Of a stretch of 64,000 nt of DNA, positions 40,751 through 49,418 are shown one piece after another. The number at the start of each line of letters is the position of its first letter. Position 1 is the stretch's first letter. Where the stretch lies: positions 891,001 to 955,000 of the forward strand of contig NZ_CP069127.1 of NCBI RefSeq assembly GCF_016811915.1. Direction: 5' to 3'. The notes beneath the pieces were generated by a model, which saw nothing but the letters and a program-made list of their open reading frames with translations, had not been told where the DNA came from and did no database searches. The DNA comes from Brevibacillus choshinensis (GTDB lineage: Bacteria; Bacillota; Bacilli; Brevibacillales; Brevibacillaceae). Position numbers and translations under genes: made by a program.

Positions 40751-41602
40751 TTAGTTTCCTTCCAAGTGCTTGATGATCGCCATCAGGTCCAGGTCGCCCA
40801 GGCCTTCCTCCAGTGCGTGGCGGTAGCTTGCGCCTGCAGATTCAGCCAGTGGAGTGGACACGCCGGCTTCGCGAGCCAATCGCAAATCCTTTGCCATATG
40901 CTTTAGTGCGAATGCTGCCGGATAGTTGTCAGCCAGCAGAGATGCAGCCTTGCCGCGGATGAGCGGGGTACCGACGGCACTTTCCGAGATGATGTTCAGC
41001 ATCTGCTCCGTGCTGATTCCCAGCGAGCGTGCGAAAAGCAAGGTTTCTGATACGCCCTGTACGGTGATGCCGAGCAGCAGATTGATAGCCAGCTTCGCAG
41101 AAGTTCCTGCGCCATTTGGACCGAGATGGAGAGCGACTTTGCCGAGCTTGTCCAGCAAAGGCTTTGCTTCCTCATAAGCATCCTTGTCTCCGCCCACCAT
41201 GATCACGAGAGTCCCTTCCTTGGCAGGACCGACGCTACCCGAAACAGGAGCGTCAAGAAAACGGAAGCCTGCTTGCTGGCAGTGTTCTGCGAGAAAGCGA
41301 GAGGTATCTGGAGAGACCGTGCTCATATCGATTGCGAGCTTGCCTCTTCCTGGCGTAGCGAGAATGCCATCGGGACCGGTATAGATCTCTTTCACAGCAG
41401 CATCGTCACTGACCATTGTAAAGAGGATGTCAGCTTCGTCTACCAGCTGTGCGATGGTTGATGCACCTTTTGCTCCCAAGGCGATCAGAGGTTCCGCTTT
41501 TTCCGGGGTACGATTCCAGACAGAGAGCTCATGGCCTGCCGCGAGCAGATTGCCAGCCATCGGGATCCCCATATTGCCTGAGCCTATCCAGCCAATTTTC
41601 AT
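40751..41602 (-). CDS. Beta-hydroxyacid dehydrogenase (3-hydroxyisobutyrate dehydrogenase family)
   Basis: A 283-residue NAD(P)-dependent enzyme oxidising a small beta-hydroxyacid. The dinucleotide fold begins WIGSGNMGIPMAGNLLAAGH; the substrate motif is LDAPVSGSVGPAKEGTLVIM (near residues 115-134); the catalytic Lys is in GAGTSAKLAINLLLG (near 165-179). Members act on 3-hydroxyisobutyrate, glyoxylate or tartronate semialdehyde, so the exact substrate is open. It lies 21 bases downstream of comER on the same strand. Confidence 0.92.
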   Translation of the reverse strand: MKIGWIGSGNMGIPMAGNLLAAGHELSVWNRTPEKAEPLIALGAKGASTIAQLVDEADILFTMVSDDAAVKEIYTGPDGILATPGRGKLAIDMSTVSPDTSRFLAEHCQQAGFRFLDAPVSGSVGPAKEGTLVIMVGGDKDAYEEAKPLLDKLGKVALHLGPNGAGTSAKLAINLLLGITVQGVSETLLFARSLGISTEQMLNIISESAVGTPLIRGKAASLLADNYPAAFALKHMAKDLRLAREAGVSTPLAESAGASYRHALEEGLGDLDLMAIIKHLEGN

Positions 41603-41623
41603 CGTTGTGAACTCCCTTTCCCG

Positions 41624-42442
41624 TTATTGTGCTGAATTTTGTTGTTGAACGAGTTGTTTGAGCCTATCATGCTTGGATTCCGTCATGGCAAAGAGCTCAT
41701 CGAATCCAGCGGGCAGCGTTTTATCGAGAACGCGCAGTCCCTCTTCCGTAATGCCGCCTTTTGTCGCGACACGCTCAATCAGCTGATCAAAGCCCAGCTG
41801 TTCTTTTTGAAGCAGCATGGCGGTTCCGAGCATGGTTTCTACCAGCATGTGACGCGCCAGATCGATGGAAAGCTCAGGGGTCTTGCGCACAGCCGCTTGG
41901 GCAAAGGATTCCAAGATCCCGGCAATCAGACCTGGGGCACTGCTCGTCAAGATCGTCGCCGTCTCAATCGCTTGCTCGGAGATTTCCTGCGGCACGCTGA
42001 TGGAGGAGAGGAGAGTCAGGAAATGCTCCCGTTGCTCCGGCGTGAGACGCTGGCTGCAAGCGTACAAGGAAACGCCACGCAGCTCCTGTGACGTCACGGT
42101 CGGAATCACCTTGCTGACTGCCCCGGTATGTACACCCTCCAAATCCGCGATACTCACACCCGCTGCGACCGAAACGACATGAGTCCGGGCCGGAATGGTG
42201 AGCTCACGCAATAGCGGAAGGATGTCCAGCGGTTTTGTACAGACGAACACGACATCAGAGTGATCGCATACCTCTTGAGCGGTCTTTCCGATCGCCAGCT
42301 TATATTCTGCCTGCAGCTGCTCCGCCTTCTCCTGTGTGCGGTTGAAGACCATCAGTTTTTCCGGAGCTGCAGCGCCGCTTTTGCAAAAGGCTTTGACCAG
42401 CATTTGTCCGATACTGCCCAATCCGATAATTCCGATATTCAT
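41624..42442 (-). CDS. comER: ComER, pyrroline-5-carboxylate reductase-family protein
   Basis: A 272-residue protein of the ProC superfamily, related to Bacillus ComER, which affects spore formation and biofilm and is not a proven enzyme. NAD-binding fold MNIGIIGLGSIGQMLVKAF; VFVCTKPLDILPLLRE; ISVPQEISEQAIETATILTSSAPGL replaces the catalytic region; VETMLGTAMLLQKEQLG near 200. ATG 42442 has GGGAGGTT upstream; the upstream ATG at 42502 lacks a site. Confidence 0.88.
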   Translation of the reverse strand: MNIGIIGLGSIGQMLVKAFCKSGAAAPEKLMVFNRTQEKAEQLQAEYKLAIGKTAQEVCDHSDVVFVCTKPLDILPLLRELTIPARTHVVSVAAGVSIADLEGVHTGAVSKVIPTVTSQELRGVSLYACSQRLTPEQREHFLTLLSSISVPQEISEQAIETATILTSSAPGLIAGILESFAQAAVRKTPELSIDLARHMLVETMLGTAMLLQKEQLGFDQLIERVATKGGITEEGLRVLDKTLPAGFDELFAMTESKHDRLKQLVQQQNSAQ

Positions 42443-42482
42443 TGATCCAACCTCCCAGCTTTCATTGTAGCGCAGCCCAAGC

Positions 42483-42524
42483 AAAAAAGGTACAGCCCCC
42501 ATGGCTAGGGTAGCTGCACCTTTT
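42483..42524 (-). terminator. Terminator after the zinc metallopeptidase gene
   Basis: AAAAGGTACAGC/GCTGCACCTTTT arms, T run on the minus strand. Confidence 0.8.
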
Positions 42525-42535
42525 AGACAGTCGTA

Positions 42536-43216
42536 TTAGTCTTCCTCGGAGCGGAAGATCATGATGTACTTCGCCAGCTCCAAAACAGAGATCAGAGCAG
42601 CTGCCACGTACGTGAGGGCGGCGGCGCCAAGCACTTTGCTCGCGCTACGCTCCTCGGTGTTGCGGATGAAGCCCATTTGCACCATCAGCTTTTTCGCACG
42701 GCTGCTGGCGTTAAACTCTACAGGCAGCGTGATCAGCTGGAAAGCGACAGCTGCGGAGAAAAAGATGATCCCGATCAGCAAGAGTCCAGCCATGTGGAAA
42801 AAGAATCCCGCCAGAAGCAACAGCGGAGCTACACCCGAGACGAGGTTTACCACCGGGAAGATCCGGTGACGGGCTACCAGCATCGGGTAGGAAACCTTGT
42901 GCTGGATCGCATGACCTACCTCGTGGCAGGCAACGGACAGCGAAGAAATCGAATTGCCAAAGTACACAGGATCGGACAAACGAACGACACGGGAAAGCGG
43001 ATCGTAGTGGTCTGTCAAAGTACCTGGGATATGCTCGACTGGAACGCTGGTGAGGCCGTTTGCATCCAGCATCCTGCGAGCTGCTTCTGCACCGGTCATC
43101 CCGGAGGAAGCGGGCACATCAGCAAACTTGTTAAATGTGCCTTTCACCCGGAATTGCGCCCAGAGTGACAGCAGAAACGCAATAATGATGAGAAAGTCCA
43201 TAGGATGGAAAAACAT
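42536..43216 (-). CDS. Membrane zinc metallopeptidase (YugP family)
   Basis: A 226-residue membrane protease. The HExxH zinc site is in VACHEVGHAIQHKVSYP near residue 112. Membrane segments lie at the start (FLIIIAFLLSLWAQF) and in the second half (VNLVSGVAPLLLLAGFFFHM, LIGIIFFSAAVAFQLITLP). LPVEFNASSRAKKLM supplies the extra ligand. Length and layout fit YugP. It is probably monocistronic, with a terminator just after. The substrate is unknown. Confidence 0.92.
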   Translation of the reverse strand: MFFHPMDFLIIIAFLLSLWAQFRVKGTFNKFADVPASSGMTGAEAARRMLDANGLTSVPVEHIPGTLTDHYDPLSRVVRLSDPVYFGNSISSLSVACHEVGHAIQHKVSYPMLVARHRIFPVVNLVSGVAPLLLLAGFFFHMAGLLLIGIIFFSAAVAFQLITLPVEFNASSRAKKLMVQMGFIRNTEERSASKVLGAAALTYVAAALISVLELAKYIMIFRSEED

Positions 43217-43385
43217 TCACAATCACTCCTTATTGTATTCGTCATCGACGACAAAATCGCGATTTTACTACTTGTAAGTGTGTCCTATATCTATGTATAC
43301 GAATATGCCATCTGGCAGTTTCATTATTTATTGTACAATCCATGAAGTTGTTTGACAATATTACCGATCGCTTATGTGTGCATGG

Positions 43386-43416
43386 AAAAAGTACTCCCCC
43401 GTTTTAGCGGAGGAGT
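43386..43416 (-). terminator. Second of two tandem terminators
   Basis: ACTCCCCCG/CGGAGGAGT arms; on the minus strand followed by TTTTT. It follows the terminator at 43425-43471. Confidence 0.65.
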
Positions 43417-43424
43417 TATATGAA

Positions 43425-43471
43425 GAAAAAAACAGACACATCCGGCCAGGTGAATGGTGGAATGCGTCTGT
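43425..43471 (-). terminator. Terminator of the 46-residue gene
   Basis: On the minus strand ACAGACGCATTCC pairs with GGATGTGTCTGT and is followed by a T run. It lies just past the stop of the small gene. Confidence 0.85.
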
Positions 43472-43480
43472 TTCAAAAGG

Positions 43481-43621
43481 TTAGCGATCGTGATTTTGCG
43501 TCTTGTGATGTTCGGTTTTTCTCGGTTTTTGGAAACCAACGACTTCCATCATCTTGGAACTCATTTTGGGATCCATTGTTTTTTCAGGAGCTTGCGGATA
43601 GGTATTTTCACCTTTTGACAC
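43481..43621 (-). CDS. 46-residue hydrophilic small protein
   Basis: MSKGENTYPQAPEKTMDPKM, then MMEVVGFQKPRKTEHHKTQN and a short tail: charged, Pro/Lys/His-rich, no membrane segment. GTG start with a perfect AAGGAGGG six bases upstream. It lies 97 bases downstream of hemL on the same strand and has its own terminator pair. No family is recognised; the composition suggests a small flexible binding protein. Confidence 0.65.
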   Translation of the reverse strand: MSKGENTYPQAPEKTMDPKMSSKMMEVVGFQKPRKTEHHKTQNHDR

Positions 43622-43632
43622 AAAGATCCCTC

Positions 43633-43667
43633 CTTATGGGTACCTGCAAAAGTAGCATTCCCATAAG
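43633..43667 (-). promoter_or_regulatory. Hairpin overlapping the ribosome site of the 46-residue gene
   Basis: Perfect CTTATGGG/CCCATAAG arms with a 19-base loop; the 3' arm overlaps the first three bases of the AAGGAGGG site, so folding would reduce ribosome access. Confidence 0.5.
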
Positions 43668-43717
43668 AATGAAAGCGGACCCTGGGAACGCTTCCCTTGG
43701 TCACTTGGGACAATGGC

Positions 43718-45010
43718 TTATGCGTTCAAAGCGGCGAAGGAGCGGTCAACGGCAGCGATCGTCTCGCGGATGTCCTCTTCCGTGTGCGCAGTCGTGACAA
43801 ACCAGGCTTCGTACTTGGAGGGAGCGAGGCAGATTCCCTCATCGAGCATGAGACGGAAGAAACGGGCGAACAACTCGCCGTCTGCCTTCTGCGCTGCATC
43901 ATAATCGCGGACAGGCTCGTCTGTAAAGTAGACAGCCAAAGCGCCTTTGACTCGGTTGAGCTGAATGGTCACCCCGTGGGTTTTCGCAGCCTCACGAATA
44001 CCTGCTTCGAGCATGGTGCCCAAGCGTTCGAATTCATCGTAAACCCCCTGCTGCTTGAGGACTTCGAGGCAGGCGATTCCGGCGCGGATAGACGCTGGGT
44101 TTCCAGCCATCGTTCCCGCCTGATAAGCAGGACCGAGCGGAGCGACTTGCTCCATGATCTCGCGGCGGCCTCCGTAAGCGCCGATAGGCAAACCTCCGCC
44201 GATGATTTTGCCCAGTGCTGTCAAATCTGGCTCGACTCCGAGCAGATTTTGCGCACCGCCATAGCAGAAGCGGAAGGCGGTGATGACTTCATCGTAAACA
44301 ACCAGTGCGCCCGCTTCATGCGTGATGCGGTTTACGGCTTCCAGGAAGCCCGGCTCTGGCGTCACGATACCGAAGTTGCCGACGATCGGTTCGACGAGGA
44401 CAGCAGCAGTCTCACTGCCCCAGCGCTTCATGGCGTCAGCGAATGCTTCGATATCGTTGAAGGGGACGGTGATGACTTCGTTCGCGATGCTTTGCGGAAT
44501 CCCCGCACTGTCTGGAATGCCGAGCGTGGATGGACCCGATCCAGCCGCTACCAGCACCAGGTCGGAGTGACCGTGGTAGCAGCCGGCAAACTTGATGATC
44601 TTGACGCGTCCGGTATAGGCGCGAGCGACGCGGATGCAGGTCATGACAGCCTCCGTGCCGGAGTTGTTGAAACGAATGCGTTCCATGGAAGGGATCGCTT
44701 CACGGATCATCGTGGCGAATTGTACCTCCCACGGGGTAGGCGTGCCGTATAGGGTCCCATTCGCAGCAGCTTCGCAAATGGCTTTCGTCACATGCGGATG
44801 AGCGTGCCCGGTGATGATGGGGCCGTAAGCCGCCAGGTAGTCAATGTATCGATTTCCGTCCACGTCCCAGAAATACGCTCCTTGGGCGCGTTCCATAGTG
44901 ACGGGCGCCCCGCCTCCTACCGCTTTGAAGGAACGTGATGGGCTATTGACTCCTCCCAGAATCACATCCGTCGCTTGCTGGTGCAGGTGTGCGGATTTTT
45001 CACGGTTCAT
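43718..45010 (-). CDS. hemL: Glutamate-1-semialdehyde 2,1-aminomutase
   Basis: A 430-residue PLP enzyme making 5-aminolevulinate for heme and cobalamin. [18 protein letters not shown] is typical of the start; [20 protein letters not shown] binds cofactor phosphate; [13 protein letters not shown] holds the Asp; the Schiff-base Lys is in [32 protein letters not shown] follows. ATG 45010 was chosen as GAGGG lies upstream; eight in-frame codons precede. Cobalamin salvage is represented elsewhere here by the adenosyltransferase at 57520. Confidence 0.94.
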   Translation of the reverse strand: MNREKSAHLHQQATDVILGGVNSPSRSFKAVGGGAPVTMERAQGAYFWDVDGNRYIDYLAAYGPIITGHAHPHVTKAICEAAANGTLYGTPTPWEVQFATMIREAIPSMERIRFNNSGTEAVMTCIRVARAYTGRVKIIKFAGCYHGHSDLVLVAAGSGPSTLGIPDSAGIPQSIANEVITVPFNDIEAFADAMKRWGSETAAVLVEPIVGNFGIVTPEPGFLEAVNRITHEAGALVVYDEVITAFRFCYGGAQNLLGVEPDLTALGKIIGGGLPIGAYGGRREIMEQVAPLGPAYQAGTMAGNPASIRAGIACLEVLKQQGVYDEFERLGTMLEAGIREAAKTHGVTIQLNRVKGALAVYFTDEPVRDYDAAQKADGELFARFFRLMLDEGICLAPSKYEAWFVTTAHTEEDIRETIAAVDRSFAALNA

Positions 45011-45159
45011 GTTTTTTTCCCTCTTTCTGTCCAAAAGATCTTCATTATCTTACCACAGCCGGAAGTTCGGTGGGTATGCACGGAGATCTATGGCTGAAAA
45101 AAAGGAAAAATGATACAATTTCGGAGCAGCTGAATACGAGAGAGAAGGCGGTTGTCCCA

Positions 45160-46002
45160 ATGAAAATGGAATGCATTTCTGTCGCCGGGAGCGGCAAAAT
45201 GAATGAGGATGCCTACGCCACCAATCAGGCGGAGCATCTTTTTGCTGTCGTGGATGGAGTGTCCTCACTCGTTCCGTATGAAAATGCAGCGGGACAGACG
45301 GGAGGTGCGATAGCGGCACAGCTCGTGAAGCAGTATGTGGAGGAAGCGAATGGAGCGCAGAGCTTGACGGAATTGCTTGCAGATGCAAACCTAAAGCTCA
45401 GAGAATGCATGAAAGAAGAGCAGATTGACCTCACGAAAAAGGATGCGCTGTGGGGAGCCGCATGTGCGTTGGTTCGTGTAAGCGAGTCACACATTGAGTA
45501 CGCCCAGACAGGGGACTGCATGGTTTTCGCCGTCTATGCGGACGATACGGTCCGGCCTCTGACGTATCCACAGGTGAGTCATTTAGAGCAGGCGGCGTTT
45601 GCGAAATGGGAATCGGGTATTCAAGACGGAATGCGTCAGCGCGTAGAGCTGATCGAGCACTGTCGCGATATCCTCGTCTCCAACCGCTATCTGGCCAATG
45701 TGGCGGGAGGCTACGGGGTGATCAACGGGGAACCAGCCTGTTCCGAATTTTTGGAGTCTGGCCGTATCAATCGGATCCATTTGCGCGCACTCGTCTTGCT
45801 GACAGACGGCTTGTTTACACCGCGGCCATATGGAGGTCCGGAACCGAAATGGGAGGATACGGTCCTGCCGATCATCCACAAGGGACTGCAGCGCTATACC
45901 GACGAGCTGCTCCTGCTTGAAAACGGGGACCCTGAATGTCTTCACTATGTTCGCTTCAAGAAATCGGATGACAAGACGGGCATGGTCCTGTACTTTTCCT
46001 AG
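45160..46002 (+). CDS. PP2C-like protein phosphatase
   Basis: A 280-residue metal-dependent phosphatase fold. SVAGSGKMNEDAYATNQAEH and FAVVDGVSSLVPYEN contain the metal-binding Asp residues; ALVRVSESHIEYAQTGDCMV is the core; VLLTDGLFTPRPYGG and DDKTGMVLYFS carry the last acids. Shortened relative to classic Ser/Thr phosphatases. The start at ATG 45160 is supported by GAAGGCGG and by a TACAAT box at 45112-45117. No kinase is adjacent, so the target is unknown. Confidence 0.82.
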   Translation: MKMECISVAGSGKMNEDAYATNQAEHLFAVVDGVSSLVPYENAAGQTGGAIAAQLVKQYVEEANGAQSLTELLADANLKLRECMKEEQIDLTKKDALWGAACALVRVSESHIEYAQTGDCMVFAVYADDTVRPLTYPQVSHLEQAAFAKWESGIQDGMRQRVELIEHCRDILVSNRYLANVAGGYGVINGEPACSEFLESGRINRIHLRALVLLTDGLFTPRPYGGPEPKWEDTVLPIIHKGLQRYTDELLLLENGDPECLHYVRFKKSDDKTGMVLYFS

Positions 46003-46097
46003 CCGCTAACAGTTTCCAGCACATTGGTTTTTGCACAATCGCAGTGCCTCATATACACTAACAGGTGGAATACAACCGAATACAAAAGGAGTAAACC

Positions 46098-47108
46098 ATG
46101 ATTCAAGTAAATCATTTGCAAAAGGAGTTCCGTATCCACCAGTCCAGAGCCGGATTGGGTGGTGCTTTTCGCGATCTGTTCAGTCGTGAATACAAGACGG
46201 TGAAAGCGGTGGATAACCTGTCTTTCACCGTGGAAGAAGGGGAGATGTTCGCTCTCATCGGGGAAAATGGAGCGGGCAAATCCACAACGATCAAGATGCT
46301 GACGGGCATTCTTACTCCCAGCGACGGCCAAATTGAGATCAATGGTTACGTCCCCTTCAAGGAACGCGAGGATTACGTCCGTTCCATCGGCGTCGTTTTT
46401 GGGCAACGCTCTCAGCTCTGGTGGGACTTATCTCCGATGGAGTCGTTTCGTCTGCTCAAGAGCGTCTACAAGGTAGATGAAACAGAAGGTGAAAAGTGGT
46501 TGAACCGCCTGATCGAGGAGCTGGATATATCCTCGTTCGTCAGCCAGCCGGTTCGAAAGCTCAGCCTGGGCCAGCGGATGCGCTGCGAGATAGCGGCCTC
46601 GTTGATTCACAAGCCGAGATTGCTGTTCCTTGATGAACCGACAGTGGGATTGGATGTTTTGGTCAAACAAAAGATTCGGGAGTTTCTGCGGAATTTGAAC
46701 GAAACGGAAAACATGACGATCCTGCTGACTACGCATGATGTGTCAGATATTGAGGCGCTGTGTAAACGGGTGCTTGTCATGGACAAAGGAAAGCTGATAT
46801 TCGACGGGCTCCTCAGCGATTTGAAAGAGCGCTGGGGCAATGGTACCGAGGTGTCCTTCCAGATGAAGAAGCGCACATCTGCAGAGGAGCTCCGCCGCGT
46901 ACTGGGTGAGATGCCCTGTGAGATCGAGCAAGTCAATGAATATACCTTGAGCGTGCAGGTGGCGCGGAGCCAGGAAATGCTGCCTTATGTCTTGTCCACG
47001 GTGATGTCATCCTTTGATGTGAGCGACGTCAAAATCATGGAGACGAGCACAGAGGATATCGTGCGCAACATTTACTCCACGGACAGCGAGGTAGCGAGTC
47101 ATGCGTAA
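46098..47108 (+). CDS. ABC exporter ATP-binding protein (ABC-2 type)
   Basis: A 336-residue ATPase of the drug/polysaccharide-type group. Walker A is GENGAGKSTTIKML, Q-loop GQRSQLWWDLS, signature KLSLGQRMRCEIAASL (LSLGQ variant), Walker B LLFLDEPTVGLD, H-loop LTTHDVSD. A C-terminal domain (about 235-330) is present. ATG 46098 follows AAAGGAG. It overlaps the first permease by eight bases. Together with two permeases it forms one exporter of unknown substrate. Confidence 0.92.
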   Translation: MIQVNHLQKEFRIHQSRAGLGGAFRDLFSREYKTVKAVDNLSFTVEEGEMFALIGENGAGKSTTIKMLTGILTPSDGQIEINGYVPFKEREDYVRSIGVVFGQRSQLWWDLSPMESFRLLKSVYKVDETEGEKWLNRLIEELDISSFVSQPVRKLSLGQRMRCEIAASLIHKPRLLFLDEPTVGLDVLVKQKIREFLRNLNETENMTILLTTHDVSDIEALCKRVLVMDKGKLIFDGLLSDLKERWGNGTEVSFQMKKRTSAEELRRVLGEMPCEIEQVNEYTLSVQVARSQEMLPYVLSTVMSSFDVSDVKIMETSTEDIVRNIYSTDSEVASHA

Positions 47109-47895
47109 GCTCTACATGGAACTGATCCGCATGCGCTTTTTGACGATGCTGGCCTACCGGGTGAATTATTACAGCGGAATCATCATCTACGCCATCAATA
47201 TCGGGGCGTATTACTTTTTGTGGGGCGCGATCTACGGCGGTCAGCAGCAGCTGGGCGGTCTCTCCGTCGAGCAGATGACCTCCTACGTGGCGATCGCGTG
47301 GATGTCCCGCGCCTTTTATTTCAACAACATCGATATGGAAATCGCCCAAGACGTCAGGGAAGGGAAAGTCGCCATTGAAATGATCCGGCCGTACAATTAC
47401 CTTTCCGTCAAGACCGCGCAGGCGTTTGGGGAAGGCATCTTCCGCTTCCTGTTTTTCGCAGGGCCGGGGATCTTTTTGATCAGCTTGATTATCCCGTTCA
47501 GCTTCCCTGCGACGGCGCAAGGCTGGGGATTGTACTTAATGAGCCTGATGTTCGCCTTTTTCATCAACACACAGGTCAATTTGCTGACGGGACTCTTCAC
47601 GTTTTTCCTGTTCCGCAATGATGGCATGATGCGTGCGAAGCGGGTCATTGTGGACCTCATGTCGGGTCTTGTTTTGCCTATCAGCTTCTTTCCGGGATGG
47701 GCGCAGACGATCATGGGCTTCCTGCCGTTTCAGGCGATCAATTACTATCCGAGCCTGATCTTTACCGGTGCGATCCCGGCTGGCAGAGCATGGGAGCTGA
47801 TCGGCTTTCAGGTCATCTGGATGTTCGTGATCCTGGTCCCTATCCTGATTCTATGGCGAGTGGCCCGCAACCGGCTGGTCGTACAGGGAGGGTAA
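47101..47895 (+). CDS. ABC-2 family permease, first subunit
   Basis: A 264-residue membrane protein with six hydrophobic segments, of the DUF990/ABC-2 group. RMRFLTMLAYRVNYYSGIII opens it; VREGKVAIEMIRPYNYLSVK is the conserved cytoplasmic loop that docks the ATPase; FFPGWAQTIMGFLPFQAINY is near the end. It overlaps the ATPase stop and precedes the second permease by seven bases. The pair probably forms a heterodimeric pore. Confidence 0.9.
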   Translation: MRKLYMELIRMRFLTMLAYRVNYYSGIIIYAINIGAYYFLWGAIYGGQQQLGGLSVEQMTSYVAIAWMSRAFYFNNIDMEIAQDVREGKVAIEMIRPYNYLSVKTAQAFGEGIFRFLFFAGPGIFLISLIIPFSFPATAQGWGLYLMSLMFAFFINTQVNLLTGLFTFFLFRNDGMMRAKRVIVDLMSGLVLPISFFPGWAQTIMGFLPFQAINYYPSLIFTGAIPAGRAWELIGFQVIWMFVILVPILILWRVARNRLVVQGG

Positions 47896-47902
47896 GACGG
47901 AC

Positions 47903-48700
47903 ATGCGGAATTTGAAACACATCTTCCATATTTTTGCTGACTACCTAGGCCAGTATTTCAAGACGAGGCTCGCCTATCGGGCAGATTTTCTCGGGGATTT
48001 GGCCTCCAATCTGATCTCTGAGCTGATCAACCTCGTCTTTATCATCGTCGTGTTCCAGCACGTGCCGCTCATGGGCGAATGGACGCGCGACGAGATCATC
48101 TTCATTTACGGGTTCTTTTTGGTGCCGTACGCGCTGTTCTCGATCTTCTTTGGCTTTTGGGATTTCAACGAGCGCTATATCATCCGCGGGGAAATGGACC
48201 GGATCCTCACCAGACCCGTGCACAATCTGGCGCAGGTCTGCCTGGAGTCCATCGCCCCTGACCGGATCTTCGGGGTGATTTCCGGCCTGATCATTATGGC
48301 GTATGCGGCGATTCAGCTGGATCTCGTCTTTTACTGGTACGACCCGATCATTTTCATCGTGCTGTCCATCAGTGGCGCGCTCATTTACGGAGGCGTGTAC
48401 ACGGCGATTTCCGCCATCAGCTTTTTCTCCGACTCGCGTACGGGCATCACGCCGATGATCTACAATATTCAGCAGTACGGGCGCTATCCGGTTGACGTGT
48501 ACAACAAAGTCATTCGCTTTGTGCTGACGTACGTGCTTCCGTTTGCCTTTGTGGGTGTGTATCCAGCGGCCTACTTCCTCCGGAAAGAAACGTGGTACAT
48601 CTATGCAGCGATGACCCCGGTGATGGCCGTTATCTTCTTTGGCATCGGGCTTCTGGTTTGGAATATCGGAGTGAGCAAGTATCGAGGAGCGGGTTCATAG
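47903..48700 (+). CDS. ABC-2 family permease, second subunit
   Basis: A 265-residue six-segment membrane protein homologous to its neighbour. FKTRLAYRADFLGDLASNLI, IIRGEMDRILTRPVHNLAQV (docking loop, replacing the REGK of the first subunit), and YGRYPVDVYNKVIRFVLTYV are typical. The stop lies inside the terminator stem. ATG 47903 follows GGGAGGGTAAG. Related clusters export glycoconjugates, lipids or antibiotics. Confidence 0.9.
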   Translation: MRNLKHIFHIFADYLGQYFKTRLAYRADFLGDLASNLISELINLVFIIVVFQHVPLMGEWTRDEIIFIYGFFLVPYALFSIFFGFWDFNERYIIRGEMDRILTRPVHNLAQVCLESIAPDRIFGVISGLIIMAYAAIQLDLVFYWYDPIIFIVLSISGALIYGGVYTAISAISFFSDSRTGITPMIYNIQQYGRYPVDVYNKVIRFVLTYVLPFAFVGVYPAAYFLRKETWYIYAAMTPVMAVIFFGIGLLVWNIGVSKYRGAGS

Positions 48701-48716
48701 CCCGCTCCTTTTCTTT
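48686..48716 (+). terminator. Terminator of the ABC exporter operon
   Basis: GGAGCGGG/CCCGCTCC with a seven-base loop containing the stop codon, then TTTTCTTT. Confidence 0.9.
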
Positions 48717-48884
48717 AGGAAAGCCTGGTGACAACCGGCGTTATGGGAAATCAGCCCCTGACGTTTTGTGACCAGGCTATTTCTCTTTTTCACAGAAAAA
48801 ATGCAACACGGAAAAAAGATGTGACCAAAGCTTGAGCAGGGGGATCTAATTACTGTAAATATCGAACAGAAAGGAGTGGAGAAT

Positions 48885-49418
48885 GTGGAGCTAACCCAAC
48901 AGGTGATCCTTGCCAAGCAAGGTGATCGGGATGCATTTATCCGTCTGATGAAGCACGTAGAGAGCCCTTTGCACAACACGGCCAAGTCCATCCTGAAAAA
49001 GGACGAGGATGTCGCGGATGCTCTCCAGGAAACGATCTTGCTTGCCTATAAATCTCTTCCTAGTCTTCGTGAGCCAAGCTTTTTTAAGACGTGGATATTT
49101 CGAATCCTGATCAATGCGTGCAAAAAGATAGCAGCAAGTCGGTCCCGTAACGTTTCGATGGCGGATATTCCTGTGGTGCAGTCTTTCTCCCCTGAGTACG
49201 AGGATGTCGACTTGAAGGAAGCCGTTGACAGGCTGGAGGAGCAGCAGCGCATGGTCGTTGTCCTCTTTTATTTTGAAGATATGCCTTTGCGACAAGTAGC
49301 GGAAGTATTGGAGATTTCGGAGAGCGCCGCAAAAATGAGGCTCAGCCGGGCGCGAAAAACGTTGCTGGACCATTTGATGCCAATCGGGAAGGGTGCGATG
49401 AACTATGGATCTATCTAA
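48885..49418 (+). CDS. ECF sigma factor
   Basis: A 177-residue sigma factor. Region 2 is DAFIRLMKHVESPLHNTAKS with EDVADALQETILLAYKSLPS; region 4 has RMVVVLFYFEDMPLRQVAEV and EISESAAKMRLSRARKTLLD. The start is taken as GTG 48885 because AAGGAG (48871-48876) is eight bases upstream; a GTG at 48876 overlaps that site. The DUF4179 gene overlaps its end by 14 bases and probably encodes the anti-sigma factor. The stimulus is unknown. Confidence 0.9.
   Translation: MELTQQVILAKQGDRDAFIRLMKHVESPLHNTAKSILKKDEDVADALQETILLAYKSLPSLREPSFFKTWIFRILINACKKIAASRSRNVSMADIPVVQSFSPEYEDVDLKEAVDRLEEQQRMVVVLFYFEDMPLRQVAEVLEISESAAKMRLSRARKTLLDHLMPIGKGAMNYGSI

Noticed and set aside
43420..43797. 125-codon plus-strand frame downstream of the zinc peptidase promoter
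   Set aside because: It is the complement of the small minus-strand gene and its terminators and has no ribosome site.
43697..44752. 351-codon plus-strand frame opposite hemL
   Set aside because: A shadow frame; hemL on the other strand has all family motifs.
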